64,000 nt of DNA from Rhizobium altiplani. GTDB taxonomy: Bacteria; Pseudomonadota; Alphaproteobacteria; Rhizobiales; Rhizobiaceae. The stretch is from positions 124,001-188,000 of the forward strand of contig NZ_LNCD01000106.1 of NCBI RefSeq assembly GCF_001542405.1, written 5' to 3'. Numbering within the stretch: the first letter of the stretch is position 1; every line of letters starts with the position of its first letter. Positions 40,661 through 49,905 of this stretch are shown piece after piece. Below the pieces are notes generated by a model, which saw only the letters and a program-made list of their open reading frames with translations, was not told the DNA's origin and searched no databases. The position numbers were made by a program, and so were the translations under genes.

Positions 40661-41239
40661 ATGAATCTCCCACCGCTCGTTCAATCCTTTGTTCTGCATT
40701 TCGGTGAAATGGGCTCGCGCTGGGGCATCAACCGCACGGTCGGCCAGATCTACGCCCTGCTCTACGTGTCGCCTTCACCGCTCTGTGCCGAGGAAATTGC
40801 CGATGCCCTCAGCATTTCGCGCTCGAACGTCTCGATGAGCCTGCGCGAACTGCAGACTTGGAACCTCGTCCTGCTGAAACACAAGCCGGATGACCGGCGC
40901 GACTTCTTCACCACCCCGGACGACGTTTGGCAGATCCTGCGAACGCTGGCGGAAGAGCGCAAGAAACGCGAGGTCGATCCGACGCTCTCGGTGCTGCGGG
41001 AAATCCTGATGCAGCGCCCGGCAAGCGATGCCGAGCGCCATGCCCAAGAGCGCATGAGCGAGATGCACGCCCTGATCGAGCAGCTAACGCATTGGTACGA
41101 AGACGTAAAACAACTTGAAACAGAGCGGCTTGCAACGTTACTCTCCTTAGGTGCGAAAGTGACGAAGCTGCTAGAGGCCAAGGACCGAGTCGTTTCGCTC
41201 GGCCGCGGCCGCCGGCCCAATCCTGCGAACAAGAGTTAG
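40661..41239 (+). CDS. GbsR/MarR family transcriptional regulator of the cyd operon
   Basis: 192-residue winged-helix protein. The N-terminal region LHFGEMGSRWGINRTVGQIY and the helix-turn-helix CAEEIADALSISRSNVSMSL mark the GbsR branch of MarR proteins. A long helical dimerisation region rich in Glu/Arg follows (about 100-170). It is only four bases from cydD, so it is the first gene of the operon. A 20-bp palindrome lies just upstream. The ligand is unknown; redox or thiol compounds handled by CydDC would be a reasonable guess. Confidence 0.85.
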   Translation: MNLPPLVQSFVLHFGEMGSRWGINRTVGQIYALLYVSPSPLCAEEIADALSISRSNVSMSLRELQTWNLVLLKHKPDDRRDFFTTPDDVWQILRTLAEERKKREVDPTLSVLREILMQRPASDAERHAQERMSEMHALIEQLTHWYEDVKQLETERLATLLSLGAKVTKLLEAKDRVVSLGRGRRPNPANKS

Positions 41240-41243
41240 CGCT

Positions 41244-42938
41244 ATGGCAAGTGCTTGCTTAGACGCAAACGGAAAGCAGGCTTTCGGCAAGCCGTCGAAA
41301 CCTGTGCCCAGACATGGTGGGCTGCGCAAGGCAGCGGCTGTCCAGACCCTGACATCGCTCATCTGGATCCCGCAGGCAGCGCTTCTCGCAACGGCAGTCG
41401 GCCGCATCGCGAACGGTGGCGGCTTCAACGACGTCTTGTGGCTCGCCATCTATATTGCACTGCTCGGGATAGTAAAAAGCTGCCTCGAGGCCACCGGCGG
41501 CCGCATGGCATTTCGCGCAGCGCGCGCCGAATTGTCGATGCGGCGTGAACTGGCCGTCGCAGCCCTCGCCCGACGTTCGCCGATCGACAGCACAAGACCT
41601 AGCTCCGGCGAAGCCGCAAGCATCATCGGCGAGCAAGCCGATATGATCGTTCCCTATCTCTCGCGCTTCCAACCCGCCCGCTTCAAGGCGAGTGCAGTGC
41701 CGCTCGTCATCCTTGCCTGTGTGTTCCCCATTTCCTGGATTGCAGCTCTCATTCTCCTTTTTGCCATGCCGCTGATCCCGATCTTCATGGCATTGATCGG
41801 CTGGCGTGCGCAGGCGGCGAGTGAGAAGCAGTTGGCGGCGACTGGCGGCCTTAACGGTTTCCTCCTCGATCGCCTGCGTGGCATGGCCACGATCCGTTCG
41901 CTTCGTGCCGTCGATGCCACCGCGACGAGGCTCAGAGCCGATGCAGACTCGCTGAAGGCCCGCACCATGGCCGTTCTGAAAATCGCCTTCCTGTCGTCGG
42001 CGGTTCTCGAGCTTTTCGCTGCGCTGGGCGTCGCGCTGGTCGCCGTCTATGTCGGCTTCTCCCTGCTCGGCGAGATCCGTTTCGGTGCCTGGGCCAGTGG
42101 TTTCGACCTGACGAGCGGTCTCTTCGTGTTGCTGCTTGCACCCGCCTTCTTCGAGCCGCTGCGCGAGCTCTCGGCTGTCTGGCATGACCGTGCCGCCGGC
42201 GAAGCGGCGATCAAGGCGATCGAAGCGCTGAGTGCGGATGGACTCCAACTGCCCATCGTAAGCGATACATCCGCACCCCAAACTGCAGCTGGTGCCATCC
42301 GCTTGGAGAATATCGGCTTCCGCTACAGCGAGGGCAGCAACGCCGCCATCGATACCTTCAATTTGAGCATTCGCCCCGGTGAGCACGTTGCGCTGCTCGG
42401 CCCCAGCGGCTCCGGCAAATCGACCCTGCTCGCACTGATCGCCGGCCACGCCGCCTGTGAGACCGGCGGCGTCACCCTCGACGGACAACCAGCCAGCCCC
42501 GCCCTTCAGGCCAAGATCTCCTGGGTCGGCCAGAAGCCGCATATTTTTGCCGGCACGGTCGCCGGTAACATTTCGCTCGGCCGGCCCGGCGTCTCCATGC
42601 AGGCCGTGGCAAGAGCCCTTGATCTCGCAAAGCTCGGCCGCTTCGCCCGCAGCCACGCTCGCCGTCCGCTTGGCGATGGAGGCACGGGAGTGTCCGGCGG
42701 CGAAGCCCTGCGCATCGCCATCGCCCGCGCCGCCTGTAATGCGGAGGGCTGCATCGTACTTGCGGACGAGCCGACCGCCCATCTCGACGCCGAAACCGCA
42801 CGCGACATCACCGAGAGCCTGCTCGCTCTGGCCAAGGGCCGCACCCTTGTCGTCGCAACCCATGACCCACAGCTTGCCGCACGCATGGGCCGGACGGTCG
42901 TCCTTGATCGCGAAATTGCACGGGAGGCCGCCGAGTGA
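41244..42938 (+). CDS. cydD: Thiol reductant ABC exporter subunit CydD
   Basis: 564-residue fused membrane-ATPase half transporter that exports cysteine/glutathione or heme-related redox cargo needed to assemble cytochrome bd. Six helices (about 25-320) precede the ABC domain, with Walker A LGPSGSGKSTLL, a degenerate-looking signature GVSGGEALRIAIARA and Walker B CIVLADEPTAHLD. The stop overlaps the cydC start (GTGA). Confidence 0.93.
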   Translation: MASACLDANGKQAFGKPSKPVPRHGGLRKAAAVQTLTSLIWIPQAALLATAVGRIANGGGFNDVLWLAIYIALLGIVKSCLEATGGRMAFRAARAELSMRRELAVAALARRSPIDSTRPSSGEAASIIGEQADMIVPYLSRFQPARFKASAVPLVILACVFPISWIAALILLFAMPLIPIFMALIGWRAQAASEKQLAATGGLNGFLLDRLRGMATIRSLRAVDATATRLRADADSLKARTMAVLKIAFLSSAVLELFAALGVALVAVYVGFSLLGEIRFGAWASGFDLTSGLFVLLLAPAFFEPLRELSAVWHDRAAGEAAIKAIEALSADGLQLPIVSDTSAPQTAAGAIRLENIGFRYSEGSNAAIDTFNLSIRPGEHVALLGPSGSGKSTLLALIAGHAACETGGVTLDGQPASPALQAKISWVGQKPHIFAGTVAGNISLGRPGVSMQAVARALDLAKLGRFARSHARRPLGDGGTGVSGGEALRIAIARAACNAEGCIVLADEPTAHLDAETARDITESLLALAKGRTLVVATHDPQLAARMGRTVVLDREIAREAAE

Positions 42939-44626
42939 GCACATCGCTTTCCAGCCTCAAGCCGATCGTTAGGCTTTTCCTGACCGCACGCCGCCGCGGT
43001 CTGCTTCTTGGGGCCGCACTTTCCGCGACCACCGTTTCCGCGGGGATTGCCCTGCTCGGCCTCTCCGGCTGGTTCATCACCGCAACCGGCATCGCCGGAC
43101 TTTCGGCCGCAACGATTGCCACCTTCGACATCTTCATGCCGTCGGCCGGCATTCGCCTGCTTGCACTCGGCCGAACCGCCTCACGCTACGGCGAACGGCT
43201 AGCCACTCATGACGCAACGCTGAGCGTCCTCGCAGCTCTGCGCGAACGGCTGTTCCGTGGATGGGCCGCGCCCGGTGCCGCACGCGAGCTCGCACGCCGA
43301 CCGGCCCGCCTGCTCTTCCGCCTGACGGGCGACATTGATGCACTCGATTCCCTTTACCTGCGCGTGCTGGTACCCGCGGGCGTCGCTATTGTCGCAGCGT
43401 TTGCAACAAGCGTCGCGCTTGGTCTCATGGATCGGCTTTTTGGACTGGCTGCCGGCAGTGTCTTGCTCGTCGCAGGTCTCGGCATTCCGCTGTTTGCTGG
43501 ACGCCGGGCAACGAAGCACGCCCGTCGACGCACCCACGGCATCGAAGCCATTCGCGCCCGCACCATCGATCTCGTTGCCGGGCAGACCGACTTGCTGATG
43601 GCCGGACGCCTTGACGCGCAGCGTACGGCGATTGCCGATGCCGACCACTACGCCGCTGCCGCCGACGACCGCCTAAACCGCATCGAAGCCGGCATCACAA
43701 TCGGCCTCGGTTTCACCGCCACTGCTTTGCTGACCGGTGCGCTGCTGGCAGTCGCGGCATTGGCCCATGGGGGCGCAGTCAGCCCACCAGTCGCCGTGCT
43801 TGGGATCCTGATCGCCTTCGCCGCTGTCGAGCCCTTTGGTGCCTTGCGCCTTGGGGCGATGGAACTTGGCCGTACGCTTGTGGCTGCCCGCCGCATCGCG
43901 CCCCGCCTGTCGGCAGATGATGAAGAACTACACCACAGCGCCGCGCCACTTCCCGGCTTTGCGCTTCGCCTGAGCCGCGTCAGCGCGGGACACGACACGG
44001 AAACACCCGTGCTTCACAATATCGATCTCGATCTGCAATTGGGGGAGAGGCTCGCCCTGGTTGGCACCAGCGGCGCCGGAAAATCAACACTTCTTTCCCT
44101 TCTCGCAGCCGAAATGCGCGCCAGCCAAGGAAGCGTCGAATGCCTCGACGCCACCCTGCTGACGCAGCGAACGGAGCTTTTCCAAGATAGCCTTCGCGGC
44201 AATCTCCTGCTTGCAAGCCCCGATGCACCAGACACCGCCCTGCGCGAGGCGCTCGCCGCGGCGGGCCTCTTGCAGGATGTCGCAGCTTTGCCGCGCGGCC
44301 TCGACACGCCGCTTGGCGAAGGCGGCATGGGGCTCTCGGGTGGTCAGTCGCGCCGCCTTGCCCTCGCCCGCCTCTTCCTGCGCGACACGCCGCTCTGGCT
44401 GCTGGATGAGCCGACGGAAGGTCTCGATGGCGCCACCGCGCGCGACGTCATCCGCCGTCTGGTGGAGAAGGCGAACGGACGCTCGCTCGTCATCGCCACA
44501 CATATCCGTCGCGAAGCCGCGATAGCCGATGCCATCGCGGTCATGGAGGATGGTCGCATCACAGAAGTTTCACGCCGTGGAGAGACGGCGTTCGAAAAGG
44601 CTTTGAACCGGCTGAGACCGGACTGA
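42935..44626 (+). CDS. cydC: Thiol reductant ABC exporter subunit CydC
   Basis: 563-residue partner of CydD. GTG 42935 overlaps the cydD stop by four bases. The membrane domain begins LSSLKPIVRLFLTARRRGLL; the ABC domain has Walker A LVGTSGAGKSTLL, signature GLSGGQSRRLALARL and Walker B LWLLDEPTEGLDG. It forms the heterodimeric exporter required for a functional bd oxidase and for periplasmic redox balance. Confidence 0.93.
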   Translation: MSTSLSSLKPIVRLFLTARRRGLLLGAALSATTVSAGIALLGLSGWFITATGIAGLSAATIATFDIFMPSAGIRLLALGRTASRYGERLATHDATLSVLAALRERLFRGWAAPGAARELARRPARLLFRLTGDIDALDSLYLRVLVPAGVAIVAAFATSVALGLMDRLFGLAAGSVLLVAGLGIPLFAGRRATKHARRRTHGIEAIRARTIDLVAGQTDLLMAGRLDAQRTAIADADHYAAAADDRLNRIEAGITIGLGFTATALLTGALLAVAALAHGGAVSPPVAVLGILIAFAAVEPFGALRLGAMELGRTLVAARRIAPRLSADDEELHHSAAPLPGFALRLSRVSAGHDTETPVLHNIDLDLQLGERLALVGTSGAGKSTLLSLLAAEMRASQGSVECLDATLLTQRTELFQDSLRGNLLLASPDAPDTALREALAAAGLLQDVAALPRGLDTPLGEGGMGLSGGQSRRLALARLFLRDTPLWLLDEPTEGLDGATARDVIRRLVEKANGRSLVIATHIRREAAIADAIAVMEDGRITEVSRRGETAFEKALNRLRPD

Positions 44627-44702
44627 GTCACACGACATGGCCGCCAGGCAATCCGGTTTGGCGGAAACTCTTCATACCCCATGGGGCCGTGGGAGAAAAA
44701 CA

Positions 44703-46283
44703 ATGGAACTAGACATCGTCGCGCTATCGCGCTTCCAATTCGCGCTGACCGCGCTTTACCACTTTTTATTCGTACCCTTGACGCTCGGACTCTCCGTGCT
44801 GCTCGCCATCATGGAGACCGTCTACGTCATGACGGGCCGCCACATCTGGCGACAGATGACGAAGTTCTGGGGCATACTCTTCGGCATCAACTTCGCGATC
44901 GGTGTCGCCACCGGCATCGTCATGGAATTCCAGTTTGGGATGAACTGGAGCTATTACAGCTACTATGTCGGCGATATCTTTGGTGCCCCGCTCGCAATCG
45001 AGGGGCTGATGGCCTTCTTCCTTGAGGCAACCTTCGTTGGCCTGTTTTTCTTCGGATGGGACAAGCTGTCGAGGGTCGGTCACCTAATGGCGACATGGTG
45101 TGTGGCACTCGGTTCCAATTTCTCGGCGCTATGGATTCTCGTCGCCAACGGCTGGATGCAGAACCCGGTCGGCTCGGCGCTCAATCCGCAGACAATGCGC
45201 ATGGAAATCACCAGCTTCTTCGACGTGGTCTTCAACCCCGTCGCCCAGGCGAAGTTCGTCCATACCGTCTCGGCCGGCTATGTCTGCGCGTCGATCTTCG
45301 TTCTCGGTGTTTCGGCCTGGTACCTCCTCAAGGGCCGCCACCTCGAAATGGCGAAGCGCTCTATGACGGTTGCCGCATCCTTCGGCCTTGCCTCGGCACT
45401 GTCGGTCGTCGTCCTCGGCGATGAAAGCGGTTACCTCGCAACCGAAAACCAGAAGATGAAGCTCGCCGCCATCGAGGCAATGTGGAAGACGGAACCGGCG
45501 CCTGCCGCCTTCACTGCCTTCGGCTTCCCCGATCAGGACGCGCGCGAGACACATTTCGCCGTTCACATTCCCTGGGTCATGGGTCTGATCGGCACACGCT
45601 CGCTGACGACGGAAATACCCGGTATCGACCAGCTGGAACGGGAGGCTGAAGGGCGTATCCGCGACGGCATCAAGGCTTACGACGCGCTGATGCAGATCCG
45701 TGCCGCCGCAACGCCGGACGCGGTTGCACCTCAACTCCGCACCTCCTTCGAGGAACTGGGGCACGAGCTTGGCTATGCCCTTCTTCTGAAGCGCTATGTC
45801 GACGATCCGCGCCAGGCGACTGACGCGCAGATCACCCAGGCCGCGCGCGACACCGTTCCGCATGTGCCGACGCTCTTCTGGTCGTTCCGCGTCATGGTCG
45901 GGCTCGGCATGTTCTTCATCGTCCTGACGGCGACCTTCTTCTGGCTGTCGGCACGGCGCCACCTGGATAAGTATCCACTGCTGCTGATGATCGCCGTCTT
46001 CGCCATCCCGCTTCCCTGGCTTGCCATTGAAGCAGGCTGGGTCGTCGCCGAGATCGGCCGCCAGCCATGGGTCATTGAAGGTGTGCTGCCGACCGCAATG
46101 GCCGTGTCGAGCCTTGGCGCAAGCACGGTTCTGCTGACGATCTGCGGCTTTGCCGCGCTCTATACAGTGCTGATCGTCGTCGAGATGACGCTGATGATCA
46201 GAGCCATCCAAAAGGGACCTGAGCCGGACAATGAGCCGGAAGCCGAGCTGATCTCCGAAACCCTCGTTCCAGCCGCGGAGTAA
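44703..46283 (+). CDS. cydA: Cytochrome bd ubiquinol oxidase subunit I
   Basis: 526-residue inner-membrane heme protein that oxidises quinol and reduces O2 to water with high affinity. ATG 44703 follows GGGAG and gives MELDIVALSRFQFALTALYH; the upstream ATG at 44637 is not supported. Heme ligands are visible: His20 (FALTALYHFLF), His187 (AKFVHTVSAGY) and Met398 (FWSFRVMVG), with the acidic Glu100 and Glu108 of helix 3. The quinol-binding Q loop (about 240-380) is long, as in the E. coli L-subfamily. Confidence 0.97.
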   Translation: MELDIVALSRFQFALTALYHFLFVPLTLGLSVLLAIMETVYVMTGRHIWRQMTKFWGILFGINFAIGVATGIVMEFQFGMNWSYYSYYVGDIFGAPLAIEGLMAFFLEATFVGLFFFGWDKLSRVGHLMATWCVALGSNFSALWILVANGWMQNPVGSALNPQTMRMEITSFFDVVFNPVAQAKFVHTVSAGYVCASIFVLGVSAWYLLKGRHLEMAKRSMTVAASFGLASALSVVVLGDESGYLATENQKMKLAAIEAMWKTEPAPAAFTAFGFPDQDARETHFAVHIPWVMGLIGTRSLTTEIPGIDQLEREAEGRIRDGIKAYDALMQIRAAATPDAVAPQLRTSFEELGHELGYALLLKRYVDDPRQATDAQITQAARDTVPHVPTLFWSFRVMVGLGMFFIVLTATFFWLSARRHLDKYPLLLMIAVFAIPLPWLAIEAGWVVAEIGRQPWVIEGVLPTAMAVSSLGASTVLLTICGFAALYTVLIVVEMTLMIRAIQKGPEPDNEPEAELISETLVPAAE

Positions 46284-46288
46284 CGATC

Positions 46289-47443
46289 ATGATCCTGCAC
46301 GAACTCATAGACTACGAAATCCTCCGCTTGATCTGGTGGCTGCTTCTTGGCGTGATCCTGATCGGCTTTGCCGCCACGGATGGCTTCGACCTTGGCGTCG
46401 GCACGTTGTTGCCCTTCGTCGCAAAGACGGATACGGAGCGCCGTATTGCCATCAACACGATCGGCCCTGTCTGGGAAGGAAACCAGGTCTGGCTGATCCT
46501 CGGCGGCGGCGCGATCTTCGCTGCCTGGCCGCCGCTTTACGCGGTCTCGTTCTCCGGCTTTTACCTCGCCATGTTCGCGATCCTCCTCGCGCTCATCCTG
46601 AGGCCGGTCGGCTTCAAATATCGCTCGAAGCGCGAGAGCGCCCGCTGGCGCAACAACTGGGACTGGGCGCTGTTCATCGGCGGTTTCGTTCCGTCGCTGA
46701 TCTTCGGCCTAGCCGTCGGCAACGTGCTGCAGGGCGTGCCGTTCCGCTTCGATCCGGCTGACATGCGCATCTTCTACGAGGGGTCGTTCTTCGGGTTGCT
46801 GAACCCATACGCGCTGCTTTGCGGCCTGCTTTCGGTCGCAATGCTCGTCATGCACGGCGCAGCCTGGCTGGTCCTGAAAGCCAGCGGTCCGGTCGCGGAG
46901 CGTGCAAGAAGCTACGGCAGCCTGGCCGCGCTTGGCGTGATCGCCCTCTTCGCGCTCGGCGGAATCTTTTTGGCGCTTGGTGTAAACGGCTACAACATCA
47001 CCAGCGAGATCGATCCGGCCGGTCCGTCGAATCCGCTCCTCAAGACGGCAGCGCATGACGGCTCTTGGTTGGCCAATTACGGCACCTACCCGTGGATGAT
47101 GATTGCGCCGGCCCTGGGCTTCCTTGGAGCCGCAGCAGCGTTTGTCGCCATGCGGGCGAAGTGGGAAGTCGCAACGCTGCTTTTCAGCAAGCTCTCGATC
47201 TTCGGAATCATCTCGACCGTCGGTCTCTCGATGTTCCCGTTTATCCTGCCCTCCTCGCTCGAGCCAAACTCGAGCCTGACGGTGTGGGATGCCTCGTCGA
47301 GCCACACGACGCTATTCGTCATGCTTGTCGTGTCGCTGATTTTTCTGCCGATAATCATCGCCTACACTTCCTGGGTCTACAAAGTTCTCTGGGGCAAGGT
47401 CGATGAAGGGACGGTCAACGACAAGAGCGGCCACGCTTATTAA
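46289..47443 (+). CDS. cydB: Cytochrome bd ubiquinol oxidase subunit II
   Basis: 384-residue membrane subunit with eight to nine helices. Landmarks are the N-terminal IWWLLLGVILIGFAATDGFD, GVGTLLPFVAKTDTERR, and WEGNQVWLILGGGAIFAAWP, all conserved in CydB and lining the proton/oxygen path. It starts five bases after the cydA stop. Confidence 0.97.
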   Translation: MILHELIDYEILRLIWWLLLGVILIGFAATDGFDLGVGTLLPFVAKTDTERRIAINTIGPVWEGNQVWLILGGGAIFAAWPPLYAVSFSGFYLAMFAILLALILRPVGFKYRSKRESARWRNNWDWALFIGGFVPSLIFGLAVGNVLQGVPFRFDPADMRIFYEGSFFGLLNPYALLCGLLSVAMLVMHGAAWLVLKASGPVAERARSYGSLAALGVIALFALGGIFLALGVNGYNITSEIDPAGPSNPLLKTAAHDGSWLANYGTYPWMMIAPALGFLGAAAAFVAMRAKWEVATLLFSKLSIFGIISTVGLSMFPFILPSSLEPNSSLTVWDASSSHTTLFVMLVVSLIFLPIIIAYTSWVYKVLWGKVDEGTVNDKSGHAY

Positions 47444-47455
47444 AGGAGAAAGACG

Positions 47456-47566
47456 ATGTGGTACTTCGCATGGATCCTCGGCTTGCCTCTGGCCGCCGCC
47501 TTCGCCGTCCTCAACGCCATGTGGTATGAACTGATGGACGACGAGGCAAAAAAGAAGAAGCAATAG
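47456..47566 (+). CDS. cydX: Small accessory subunit CydX
   Basis: 36 residues: one hydrophobic helix and a lysine-rich tail, starting MWYFAWILGLPLAAAFAVLN and ending DDEAKKKKQ. AAAGGAG lies eight bases upstream and the gene follows cydB by 12 bases. This matches the CydX/YbgT family, which stabilises the bd oxidase heme centre. It is too short for most gene finders. Confidence 0.93.
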   Translation: MWYFAWILGLPLAAAFAVLNAMWYELMDDEAKKKKQ

Positions 47567-47600
47567 CGACTTTTTTTGTCTGCCTCGCAGTAGAACAGAC

Positions 47601-47636
47601 GGGGACGCGCTCGACCGGTGCTTCCCCTTTGCTTTT
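47601..47636 (+). terminator. Probable terminator of the cyd operon
   Basis: GGGGA (47601-47605) pairs with TCCCC (47623-47627), partly extended by GC pairs, followed by TTTGCTTTTG. It starts 35 bases after cydX. Confidence 0.55.
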
Positions 47637-47737
47637 GCGTGCGCGGCCTCATCGGAATCTCGGCTGTAGTATTCCCTTAGTACCCGTTCGCTCGCCTGCC
47701 TTGCTAAGCTCCTCCCGTTGGTTTTGGGAGGAAACAG

Positions 47738-48334
47738 ATGCCAGCTTCGAAGATTCTGATGATTACCGGCGACTTCACCGAGGACTATGAAACGATGGTC
47801 CCATTCCAGACGCTGCTCGCCTGCGGCTATACGGTTCACGCTGCGTGCCCCGGCAAGAATGCCGGCGAGACAGTCGCGACCGCTATCCATGATTTCGAAG
47901 GCGATCAGACCTATTCCGAGAAGCGCGGTCACAACTTCGCGCTCAACGCAACCTTCTCCAGTATTCGCGCTGAAGATTACGACGCGCTCGTGATCCCTGG
48001 CGGTCGCGCGCCCGAGTATCTGCGCCTCAACCCTGATGTCATCAAAGCCGTCCGGCACTTCTTCGAGGCCGGCAAGCCTGTAGCGGCGATCTGCCACGGC
48101 GCTCAACTCCTTGCCGCAGCCGGTGTCCTCAAGGGCCGCACCTGCTCGGCCTATCCCGCTTGCCGCCCGGAAGTCGAACTCGCCGGCGGCATTTACGCGG
48201 ATATCGCCATCAGCGACGCGGTCTCGGACCGCAACCTCGTCACCGCACCGGCATGGCCGGCACATCCCTCCTGGTTACGGCAATTCATGGCTGTGCTGGA
48301 CGCATCGGCGCTGCTACAAACGGACGCCGCCTGA
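47738..48334 (+). CDS. DJ-1/PfpI family protein
   Basis: 198-residue cytoplasmic protein. The nucleophile elbow is [19 protein letters not shown], with Cys119 and the adjacent His. [16 protein letters not shown] near residue 11 contributes the Glu of the active site, and [15 protein letters not shown] the glycine-rich turn. Family members act as protease-like, deglycase or chaperone proteins in carbonyl and oxidative stress; the activity of this one is unknown. A GGGAGG ribosome site precedes the ATG. Confidence 0.88.
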   Translation: MPASKILMITGDFTEDYETMVPFQTLLACGYTVHAACPGKNAGETVATAIHDFEGDQTYSEKRGHNFALNATFSSIRAEDYDALVIPGGRAPEYLRLNPDVIKAVRHFFEAGKPVAAICHGAQLLAAAGVLKGRTCSAYPACRPEVELAGGIYADIAISDAVSDRNLVTAPAWPAHPSWLRQFMAVLDASALLQTDAA

Positions 48335-48355
48335 GGAGACGGAGGGAGAGACGAG

Positions 48356-48706
48356 ATGTGCGAGCTGTTCATCAAGGCGGACGCGAAGCTCTGGGAGAGC
48401 ACGACGCGATCGTTGCGGATTGATGGCATGGTGACAAGCGTTCGACTGGAAAACTTCTTCTGGTCGAAACTGGAAGAGATCGCCAGGCGAGACCGCATGA
48501 ACGTTACGCAGCTGATTACCAGGTTGCATCACGAATCCATCGATGCCGGCCACGATCTCGGGAACTTCACGTCTTTCCTGAGGGTGTGCTGCGCGCGTTA
48601 CCTCGATCTCCAGCTGACAGGAGATATCCCGGCGGATGTCAACCAACCGATTGCCGGGCTGAATGCTCCGGCAATCCTCGTTCGCGAGCGGGAGAAATAT
48701 CACTGA
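48356..48706 (+). CDS. Ribbon-helix-helix domain protein
   Basis: 116 residues. MVTSVRLENFFWSKLEEIAR with VTQLITRLHHES gives the beta-strand/helix/helix of the RHH_4 group (about 25-95). The N-terminal MCELFIKADAKLWES and the C-terminal IPADVNQPIAGLNAPAIL extensions are typical of this alphaproteobacterial subgroup. It is probably a DNA-binding protein, though targets are unknown. It starts 21 bases after the DJ-1 gene and is likely co-transcribed. Confidence 0.8.
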   Translation: MCELFIKADAKLWESTTRSLRIDGMVTSVRLENFFWSKLEEIARRDRMNVTQLITRLHHESIDAGHDLGNFTSFLRVCCARYLDLQLTGDIPADVNQPIAGLNAPAILVREREKYH

Positions 48707-48718
48707 GCCCGAAAGGGT

Positions 48719-49207
48719 TCAGTAGCTCGCCTCGACGAAAATCCGCGCTATAGCCTCGACACCGGCCTGATCTTCAGCGTCGAAGCGGGACGCAGTCGGG
48801 CTGTCGAGATCGATGACACCGAGGATCTTGCCGTTGTGATGGAGCGGCACGACGAGTTCCGAACGGGACGCAGCATCGCAGGCGATATGCCCGGGAAATG
48901 CATGCACGTCCTCCACGAGGATCGAAGTCCCCTTCTCCACAGCCGATCCGCAAACTCCCCGGCCAACGGCAATGCGGACACATGCCGCCTTGCCCTGGAA
49001 CGGCCCGAGGACCAGCTCGCTGTCCGACCTCAGGAAGTAGAAGCCAGCCCAATTCAGATCCGGCATCATTTCGAACATGAGAGCCGAGGTGTTCGCGGCG
49101 TTGGCGATCGTATCGCTTTCACCGTGCAGCAAGCCCTTCAGTTGCTGGCTGAGCTCCCCGTAAAAATCGGCCTTGTTGGCGGAATTAATGGTCGCAGCTT
49201 GAAACAT
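48719..49207 (-). CDS. Free methionine-(R)-sulfoxide reductase (GAF domain)
   Basis: 162 residues, one GAF domain. The three cysteines needed for fRMsr activity are present with the E. coli spacing: Cys76 and Cys86 in ACVRIAVGRGVCG and Cys110 in HIACDAASRSEL. NWAGFYFL forms the substrate pocket. ATG 49207 is chosen; the longer frame to 49333 has no support. It repairs oxidised free methionine with thioredoxin as electron donor (established for the family). Confidence 0.92.
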   Translation of the reverse strand: MFQAATINSANKADFYGELSQQLKGLLHGESDTIANAANTSALMFEMMPDLNWAGFYFLRSDSELVLGPFQGKAACVRIAVGRGVCGSAVEKGTSILVEDVHAFPGHIACDAASRSELVVPLHHNGKILGVIDLDSPTASRFDAEDQAGVEAIARIFVEASY

Positions 49208-49584
49208 GTCCGTGTCGCTTCTGTTTTTGTGGTGAGCGTCGATATAGTGACACGCATGCCGATTGCCAAACGCAATCGTGATGGCCGGGACGGAGCACTG
49301 TGTCACTAGATGGTGATAGTTATCGCCACCCACCTTGTCGGTCGATGATCCGACTCTATCTAGTTCCCTATCACGACCTATTGCGGTCGTGACCTAAGTC
49401 GGCCGGCAGCTGCGGTTTGCGCACACGGCGATATCGGGCGATGGTCAGGTAACGCGCCTGCCGCCCCTCATTGTTAGGGCATTCCGACGAGCGGAGCAGC
49501 TATGTCGACCAGAGCTGCGCACGAAGTCATGAAACCGCTAGGCTGGGCAGATAGATCCATTGATTTCAAGCAGAGGTAAGAACG
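49208..49584. other. Intergenic region with inverted repeats
   Basis: No gene is seen. TAGTGACAC (49245-49253) and GTGTCACTA (49300-49308) are inverted copies 46 bases apart. TCACGACC/GGTCGTGA with a six-base loop (49371-49392) makes a strong hairpin. CCCTATCA nearby resembles part of a TetR-type site. These may be operators for fRMsr or the downstream small gene, or part of a small RNA. Confidence 0.4.
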
Positions 49585-49845
49585 ATGACACCGGAAGACA
49601 GACGGGCGGTCTTTAGCCACCGCCAGATAGCGGCAATCATTGAAGGTATCATGCAGGAAGATGGCACCGAACTCCCGATCACGGGAAAATCACTTGGCGA
49701 GGCGATCCTTTTCGTATCGGAGGAAGCGGCAACCAGCGCGTCCAGCGCCCATGTCATTTACGGCGAGAACGGCTCGCTTAGCTATACCGATTGCCTGAGC
49801 GTTTACCGCGACTATGGCGTGGCCCTTCGCCAGACCCCAAATTAA
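49585..49845 (+). CDS. Small hypothetical protein
   Basis: 86 residues with an AGAGG site seven bases before the ATG. The sequence is soluble, without a recognised domain; HRQIAAIIEGIMQEDGTELP and EAILFVSEEAATSASSAHVI are its main parts. A clear terminator follows, which supports a real transcript. Confidence 0.65.
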   Translation: MTPEDRRAVFSHRQIAAIIEGIMQEDGTELPITGKSLGEAILFVSEEAATSASSAHVIYGENGSLSYTDCLSVYRDYGVALRQTPN

Positions 49846-49852
49846 AAGCAGC

Positions 49853-49876
49853 ACGCTGGGCCTTCACGCCCAGCGT
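49853..49876 (+). terminator. Terminator after the small hypothetical gene
   Basis: ACGCTGGGC and GCCCAGCGT form a nine-pair stem around CTTCAC, eight bases after the stop and followed by TCCTCCC. Confidence 0.7.
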
Positions 49877-49905
49877 TCCTCCCAGAGCAAAAGGATGCAG
49901 TCGAG

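Noticed and set aside
41259-42944. 561-codon open frame antisense to cydD
   Set aside because: Mirrors the cydD codons, Gly/Asp/Arg-rich and without motifs; cydD is certain.
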